A DNA stretch of 37,411 bases from a virus, in the IMG/VR virus record IMGVR_UViG_3300022752_000189, positions 1-37,411 of that record; one strand, given 5' to 3'. The notes under the pieces are model-generated. The model saw only the letters and a program-made list of their open reading frames with translations. It searched no databases and was not told the DNA's origin. The position numbers and the translations under genes are program-made. Shown in pieces: positions 17,401 through 26,400 of the stretch (position 1 is its first letter; the number at the start of each line of letters is the position of its first letter).

Positions 17401-20400
17401 ATGATAGGTTTTTAGGTAGTTTTCCAGGATATAACAATTTACGAGATCTTGGCAATGTTTCTAATCTAGGATTGAGATTTATACAACATAGCAGTCCTTT
17501 AAATTTCAGTCTTTATCATTTTGGATCGCAATATAATAACTTGTTCAAGGCTATTGAAAAGGCTAGGAATGATTATATACAGTTTAAAAATTCTTTTATT
17601 ACACTTGCTGGAAATATAGGAATTGATACTGAAGTAAAACAGCTTACTGATCTTGTGTTAGCAGAATTACTGAAAGACAAGTCAAAGACTCAGCCTTATT
17701 ATCTAAGTGACATGTTTGCCTATGCTGCATATAACCGTTTAGAGTATGTAGTGTTAGATTCAAGAGTAAGAATTTATCCTTTAACTAATTTGTTTAATCT
17801 AGATCAATTGTCCAATCGAGCAGTATCGATTTATCTAAATGGACAGCAATTATTACATGGAAAAGACTATACTTTTAGTACAGATTTATACTTTACTTTG
17901 TCGGACACTTTGATCATAGCTGATGACGACATTTTAGAAATCTATGAATATGAAAGCACAGACGGAAGTTTTTGTCCCCCTACTCCTACCAAATTAGGAA
18001 TTTATCCATTATTCGAACCTAAGATATACACAGACAATACCTATAAAGATCCTGTCTTAGTAATTCAAGGACACGATGGTAGTATAACTGTGGCCTTTAA
18101 TGATTACAGAGATGATTTAATTTTAGAATTAGAAAAGAGAATTTTCAATAATATAAAAGTAAATTATAATAAGGATATATTTAATATTCATGATTTTATT
18201 CCTTCATATGATAGAAAGCAAACTTATAATATAACGGAATTTAATAAAGTTTTATCTCAATTTTTCTTTCAATGGACAGTGAATATTAATGAAGATTATA
18301 CTAAGGCTATTGAAGGGTTGTATGATGCTGGTAATAGTTTTACCTATAATTACCGAAATAATTTTTACCCAGATGGTACACCAAATCCTGCCTATTGGAG
18401 AGGAATATATCAATATTCTTTAGATACTGATCGTCCTCATACACATCCATGGGAGTGCTTGGGATTTACTATCGAACCACGTTGGTGGAGAGATATCTAC
18501 GGAGAAGCTCCTTATACCAGTGATAATTTTATATTATGGGATGATATTAGACAGGGTATAATTAGAGAGCCAGGTAAAGTAGTTAAGTATCTACCTCAAT
18601 ATGCTAAATCTATTTTAACAAATAGATCAATAGTTGATAATCAAGGTAATTTACTTAGTCCATCATCAAGCAACCAAGCATTAGGTAATCTAGAAAGTAA
18701 CGATACAGGGTATTACCAGTTTGGAGATCATGGTCCTGTAGAAACAGCATGGCGCAGATCTAGTTCTTATGCTTTTGCTCTTATTCAAACGATATTATTA
18801 TTAAGTCCTAGTAGAATATTAGGAACTTGTTTTGATAGAAGCAGGATAATAAGAAATTTAGATAATCAACTAGTTTATAAAAACACAAATCTAAGAATTA
18901 GGCTACAAGATATCGAGCTTCCTTCTACTAGTTTAAGTTCAAAGCGTGTTCAAGCTGCGGGATTGGTAAATTATATAATTGATTATATTACCAGTGATAC
19001 TACAAATTTTTATGATCAATACCAACTTGATTTATCCTTATTAACTAATAAAATTAGTAGTAAATTAGGAGGATTTACTAGCAAATCCAAATTTAAAATT
19101 TTACTAGATAGTAAAAATCCTGTCAGTACAAGTGGAATATTTGTACCTGAAGAAAATTACAATTTATATCTTAATACAAGCAGTCCTTTACGACAATTAG
19201 TCTACAGTGGTGTTGTTATTACCAAATATCCTGATGGATTTGAAATTAGAGGTTATAATAGAGATGCTCCGTATTTTAATTATTACATATCTAATTTTAC
19301 AGGAAAATTTGTTACAATAGGAGGTATTAGTGAAAATTTTGTAACATGGGCAGATTCGCAATTATATTCTGTAGGATCAATTGTGAAATATAATAATGCT
19401 TATTACAGAACAACTATAGCTCATACTTCGACCTTTGATTTTAATGAATTATATTTTGTTGGATTGGCTAAATTGCCAGTAATTGGTGGTGTTACAATAG
19501 AACTAAAAACTCGATTTGTTAAATCAGAACTTCTTCAATTAACTTATGGTACAAGATTGCCTGATACTCAGACAGTTGTAGATTTTCTTTTAGGATATGC
19601 AGAATATCTTAAAGATGAAGGTTTCATATTTGAAGAATTTAACCCGAACTTAAAGTCCATCGACAATTGGGAAAGCAGTGCTAAAGAGTTTGTTTTTTGG
19701 ACTACTCAAAATTGGTCACCCGGATCAGCAATAAGTCTTAGCCCATGCGCTAAATTACTTAGTTTTAAGAAAAATCAAACTGTTATAGAAAATATAACAG
19801 ATAACTTTTATGGATATAAAATATTTAGAGTAGACGGGGAAAAGCTAGATCGTAATTTTACAAATACATTTAGGGAAGATAACGAATTTGGTCTAGAAGT
19901 AAATGGCACAAATCATGGTATATATGGTGCTATTTTTCATCTTGTTCAAAAAGAACATATTTTATTGCTAGATAATAAAACTTTGTTTAATGACGTAATA
20001 TATGATTTAGAACCAGGTTATAGGCAGGAAAAAGTAAAAATTGTAGGCTACATATCCACAAATTGGAACGGTGGTTTCCAGATTCCAGGTTTTATTTTTG
20101 ATACAGCAGATATACAAGAATGGTCTCCTTGGGTAGATTATAGACTAGGTGATGTAGTTTTTAACAAAGAATTTTATTATACTGCGTCAAAAACAATTTT
20201 AGGATCAGAAAAATTTAATAGTGATGACTGGGTGTTACTAAGTGAAAAACCAGTCAGCCGTTTGTTACCTAATTGGGATTACAGAGCAGAACAATTTACA
20301 GATTTTTATGATTTAGACAGTGATAATTTTGACACAGAACAGCAAAAGTTAGCACAACATTTGATTGGTTATCAAAAACGTCAGTATCTAGAGAATATTA

Positions 20401-23400
20401 TACAAGACGAAGTTAGTCAATATAAATTTTATCAGGGTATGATAATTGAAAAAGGCACTGAAAATGTATTGAGTAAATTATTTGATGTACTTAGTTCCGA
20501 TAATCAAGAAAGCTTGTCCTTCAATGAAGAATGGGCTGTAAGAGTAGGTACTTATGGTGGCACCAGTTTATACGAAGAAGTAGAATTTAAATTAGATGAA
20601 TCAGAATTTAAATTAGTTCCACAACCTTTTGAAATTGTAGAGACAATAGATCAAACAGAGTATAATGCGGTTATAAAACAAAGATTAGCAGATGTTTATA
20701 TTAAACCTTCAGTGGCTAGTGAAGATTTATTTCCTATATCAAATGTAAATAATTTTCTTCGTACACCAGGGTATGTTAGATTCGATGAAGTTAAGTATGT
20801 TGTAGACACATTAGATGCTGTGCTTGGGTTGAATATAAATGATTTTCAAGTAGGTGATTATGTTTGGTGTGCTTTTCAAAATCGAGATTGGAACATATAT
20901 AGACTTACACCTGTTTCATTTAATATCATAGATGTTGAATACGATGAAGTAGTTCAGGTATTCTATCTACAATGTGATAGAATACCTACAATAGCTAATA
21001 ATATAATAGGAATAGCTAATACTACACAAATTGATGGTTTTTACAGCATAATAGCGATAAACAATAATAAAATTTTAATTAATTCAGGCACTACTGATTT
21101 TGTCGATTTCAATGATAGTTCTTCTATTCTTGTCTATCAGTTAACGTCAGTTAGAACTAATCACGTAGATGATGCTAATGATGTTATACCAACACTGTTA
21201 AAAACTAATGAGTTACTCTATGCTGATAACGACGGATATTCAAGAAAGACAGTTTATCAGCATAGTAAAGTTTATAGTCAAAGAACATTTAACAAATATG
21301 ATTTGCCTATAGCTCAAAGTAATTTTGGTAAAAGTATTACATTATCTAAAAATGGACTAACATGTGCTGTAGCTGATAGATATCAAGTCACAATTTTTAC
21401 ACGGTCATCTACAGGTTCTGCTTGGATTCAGCAGGATGTTATAGCTAATCCAATAACTTCAACTTTTTTAAGTGCAGGTATTGCTGCCGGTGATACTTTT
21501 ATACCTGCAGACAACACAGTATTTTTTCCTAATTCTGGACTGTTGATCATCGATGATGAGCAAATAATCTATACATCTAAAACAAATTTTGGATTCCAAG
21601 GAATTATAAGAGGAATAAATGGAACTACACCATCTAGTCATTCCTATAAAAGTAAAATTTTCGAATATTATTCTTATCTAAGCGGATTTGGAAATCAAAT
21701 GGAATTCAGCCCTGATAGTGAATGGTTGGCAATCAGTGCTCCTAATGCTAGTAATTTACAGACGGGATTTAAAGGTTTATATGATGGAGGATCAGGAGCT
21801 AATCCTTATGTAGAGGGAGATATTGTAAAATTAGTACATAAGGTAGGAACAAAACACATATATCTTAATACACACTGGAAAGCAAAGAGAAATATAATAT
21901 TTGGAGGTGATTGGAGTACGATCGACAATTTCAGTCAGGATTGGGAACCAGCCGATCTTATTGAAATAGATAGCTCAAAGCCAGCAAATAATTATTCCAA
22001 TCAAGGATATGTAAATCTTTATCAACGCAGCAATCAAGCAGGTAGTTATATTTTAAGGCATAGCTTCGTAAGCCCTAACCCTTGTCCACCCGGACTCTCC
22101 TTGTTAGAAGCTGGTAATAGACCAGAATATCAAGAGCAATTTGGATCAAAATTATCCATGGCACAGAATGGTGACGAATACGTATTAGCGGTATCTAGTG
22201 CAGGATACAATAATAATCAGGGACGAGTTTATCTTTTTAGATACGGAGTGACAAGAGACGACAGTACTGTGGCTTGGAGGATGGATTATACTAAAGATTA
22301 TAAAGGTAATTTTAATTCTAGTCTTCAATATACAGTAGGGGATCTAGTTGTCTATCAAGATGAGCTTTATGAATGTGTATCTGAACCAGAATTTCAAGGG
22401 CCTGTCCCTAGTTTGTCTAGTGCCTGGTCTATTACTTCAAGATCAAACATTCTAGGTTATTTTCCGCAAGAGGCAGTGGATGTCACTTTAGATAATCATC
22501 TAGTTGTTCCTCCATTAAACGATGAAAATATTGAAATGGTTATTTCAGGTGACCTATTTGGATTTGATGTAGACCTTAATTTAGACGGTACTAAAATGAT
22601 TATCAGTGCTCCTGCTGCCGATCAGGTTCTTTTTGAGAATTATAAAGGACCATTTCGACCTGCTCTTAAATACAGGTTGGATGATGTAGTGTTTTTTCAA
22701 GGCGCTTACTATCAATACAATAGACCAGAAAGTATGTATCCTATCGGAGGCCTAGATTTAGATCACTGGGATTTATTAACTGATAAAAGGCTACTTAATT
22801 CAGGAAAAGTGTTTGTATATAATTTTGATTCTACTAAAGGTTATGTATTAGATCAGACATTAGTAAGTACAAATATAGATGATTCTACTCAAGATAGGTT
22901 TGGAGAATCTATTAGTATAACTGAGTCAGGTAATAGAATAGCTGTTTCTTCGACCTTATCTGACATTAAGAAAATAGATTCGGGTCGTGTTTTGGTATTT
23001 AAGGAATCAAATGATTCCTATCAATTACAACAAAAAATATACAGTAATATTCCTGAAGCTTTTGAGTTATTTGGTTCCCGCTTACATTTCATGAATAATG
23101 ATGAAACCTTGGTGATATTTTCAGCCAAAGGTGATGTTAAAAGAATTACAACATTTGACACAGACCAAATTTCACTAGATCAAAACAGAACAAGATTTAT
23201 AGATCTGCAGATTGATTCGGGAAGAGTAGATGTCTATGATAGGTTATATGAAAATTATATATTTGCTGAAAGCTTGGATACTAGTCAAGATAATGAGCAG
23301 ACAGATAGGTATGGATGCAGTCTAGCAGTGTCTAACAATAACATCTGTGTAGGAGCAATGTATGAAGATGGTAGCTCTGTAAACGCAGTATATCGAGCAG

Positions 23401-26400
23401 GCAAAGTTTATAGTTACAGTAAAGTGCCTAATACTAGATCTTGGGCTGTAAAACATAAAGAAGATCCAAGAGCTAATCCATATAAAATTAAAAAAGCTTA
23501 CTTTTATAATAATTTTGAAAATACATTAATAGCATATATAGATGTCATTGATCCGGTTCAAGGTAAAATACCAGGACCAGCGGATCAAGAAATAAGGTAT
23601 AAGACTTATTATGATCCTGCTGTGTATACGAATAGCGGGTCTGCTGCCAATCCTGTAAGAGATGTAGCTCAATTTTGGGATAAGGCATATGTAGGACAGT
23701 TATGGTGGGATCTTAGTCGTGCTAAATTTATTGAGTATCAAGTAGGAACAACAAGTTTTCAAAACACTAATTTTAATAAACTATTTCCTACTGGCAGTAT
23801 AGATATCTATGAATGGGTAGAGAGTAAGTATCTCCCCAGTGAATGGGATAATTTAGTTAATACAGATCGTGGTATTGCTGAAGGTATAAGCGGCATATCA
23901 AAAAATGGGGATAATTCTTATGTTGTCAAACAAAAATTTGATAACGTTTCAAAAACTTTTATTAGTTTTTACTATTTTTGGGTTAAAAATCCTACAGTAG
24001 TACCTAATGTAGAAGGCAGAATTTTATCTGCTCAAGATGTTAGTAATTTAATTGCTGATCCTTTAGCTGAAGGATATAGTTGTTTAGGTATTACCAGCTC
24101 AAATTCAATTTCTTTTATAAATTGTGAAAGATTTATTTCAGGTAAAAATACTAATCTTAACGTAGAATTTTGGACTTCAGACGATTATTATACAGACATT
24201 AACAGTCATAGTCAATGGAAAATTATAAGTGAACATCCTAATACAGTGATTCCAAAATATATAGAAGAAAAATGGATTGACAGCCTAATAGGAAAAGATA
24301 GTAAAGAACGTGTAGTTCCTGATTTAAGACTGCCTTATAAAAAGAAATATGGAGTAAATAATCGTCCTAGACAAAGCATGTTCATAAATCGTGTAGAAGC
24401 TTTAAAACAATTTATAGAACGTGTGAATTCTGTAATTTCAACAAGATTGATTACTGATGACTACGATTTGTCTAATCTATCTTTAGCTGAAAACATTCCT
24501 AGTGCTGTGAGCGGTGTTTATGATATTACAAAAGATATAACAGAAGAATTACAATATATCGGCACAGCACTAATACGTCAAGCTATTTTAACACCACAAA
24601 TAACAGATGGTAGAATAACAGGAGTAAACATAATAGATACAGGCTATGGTTATGTAAATGCTCCATTTATCATAGTAAAAGGAATAGGTAAAAATGCTTT
24701 AATTAAATCTAAATTAAACAATGTTGGAAGTGTCATTGGTGCGGACATTATAGATCAGGGCTATGGCTATAGAAGTGATACTAATTTTATTATAAGACCT
24801 TATGCTGCTTTAGTTTACAATGATACAAATGCTTTTAATACTTGGAGTGTTTATAACTATAATGCCAATAGCAAGACATGGGATAAAGTAAGAAGTCAAT
24901 CATTTGATGTAACTAAGTTTTGGAGTTACCAGGATTGGTATAAAGAAGGGTACAATCAGTTTACAAAAATAGATTATGTTATTGGGACTACATATAACCT
25001 AGCACGGATAAATCCATCTATTGGACAAATAGTTAAGGTAAATTCAGTAGGAACAGGCGGCTGGTTATTATTGAAAAGATACAATTCAGTAATTAGTTTA
25101 GACTATACTCAGAATTACGAAGTAATAGGTAGACAAAATGGAACTATTAAATTTAGTAATTTACTTTATGATTTTAATATTACAACCATAGGATTTGACA
25201 GTGGTTTATTTGATAGTATAGTTTATGATAATATGCCAGTAAAAGAGTTACGCATTATTATAGATACTATTAAGAACAAGCTATTTATAGATGATTTATA
25301 TGTTGAATATCTAAAATTGTTTTTATCTTCTTTAAGATACGTTTTAGATGAGCAAATATTTGTGGATTGGATAATGAAATCTAGTTTTGTAAAAGTTACC
25401 CACAAAGCTGGAGATCTAAAACAAAAAGTAACTTATCGCAATGATAGTCTAGAAAATTATGAAGATTATGTCAAAGAAGTAAAACCATATAGAACTAAAA
25501 TAAGAGAATATATAAGCAGTTATCAAAAATTAGATAAAGCTTCGTCGTCTGTGACTGATTTTGATTTACCTCCAATAATTGATTCACAGTTTAATATTCA
25601 AAACATTACTACATCAATTAGTTCAAATGGATTAATTTTATCTAATTATGAAGATGTAAATCAATATCCTTGGAAACATTGGTATGATAATCTAGGATTT
25701 TACATACAATCTATAGAAATTTTAGATCAAGGATCGGGTTATATAAATCCTCCTGTGGTCAAAATTATAGGAGGATTTGGTAAAGGCGCTCAAGCCAAGG
25801 CGTACCTCAATCAAGGAAAAATAAACAGAATTCAAGTTGTAAGTGCTGGGTCTGGATTTCTAAAAGCACCTATAATTGAATTAGATGGCGGCCTGGGAAT
25901 AAATGGTGTTCAAGCTAAAGCAGTTGCTATAATTGAAAGCCAAGGAGTGAGATCCAACAAAATAGCTATTAAATTTGATAGGATAGCTAGAGATTATTAC
26001 GTTAGTGATCTTGTTGTTACTGAAACATTTACAGGCACAGGAAGTAGACAACAGTGGGCGATTAAGTTTGCACCTTTAACCAAAATTAACACACATTCTG
26101 TGCTCATTGATAATATCGATGTATTGAAAGAAAATTACAGTCTAAGATTAGTCAAATCGCAGTCTAAGGGATTTACAAGTTATTCTGGATTGTTAGTTTT
26201 AGAAACCGCTCCAGGAATCGGGTCTGTTGTAGAAGTAATGTATACAAAAAGTTTTAATCATCTAAGTGCTACTGATAGAATTAATTTTTATTATAATCCT
26301 AATCAAGGAGAAACAGGAAAAGATCTAGCACAACTAATGACAGGTATAGATTATGGGGGTGTAAATATTACAGGAGTTGGGTTCAATATAACTGGAGGGT

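Larger units (their letters stand above)
21324..23424 (+). other. seven-bladed FG-GAP-type beta-propeller domain within the giant protein
   Basis: Seven spaced copies of a blade motif, F/Y-G followed by a strand, an acidic or Asn-rich turn, a second strand and often G-x-V-x-V/L-Y/F, begin at residues 2280, 2401, 2552, 2691, 2805, 2862 and 2942. Examples are FGNQMEFSPDSEWLAISAP, FGSKLSMAQNGDEYVLAVSS with GRVYLFRYG, FGESISITESGNRIAVSS with GRVLVFKES, and YGCSLAVSNNNICVGA with GKVYSYSK. This is the integrin-alpha/FG-GAP pattern. Seven copies is the number for a closed propeller. Blade 5 is compact (57 residues); the spacing after blades 1-4 is enlarged by inserted modules. Confidence 0.7.
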
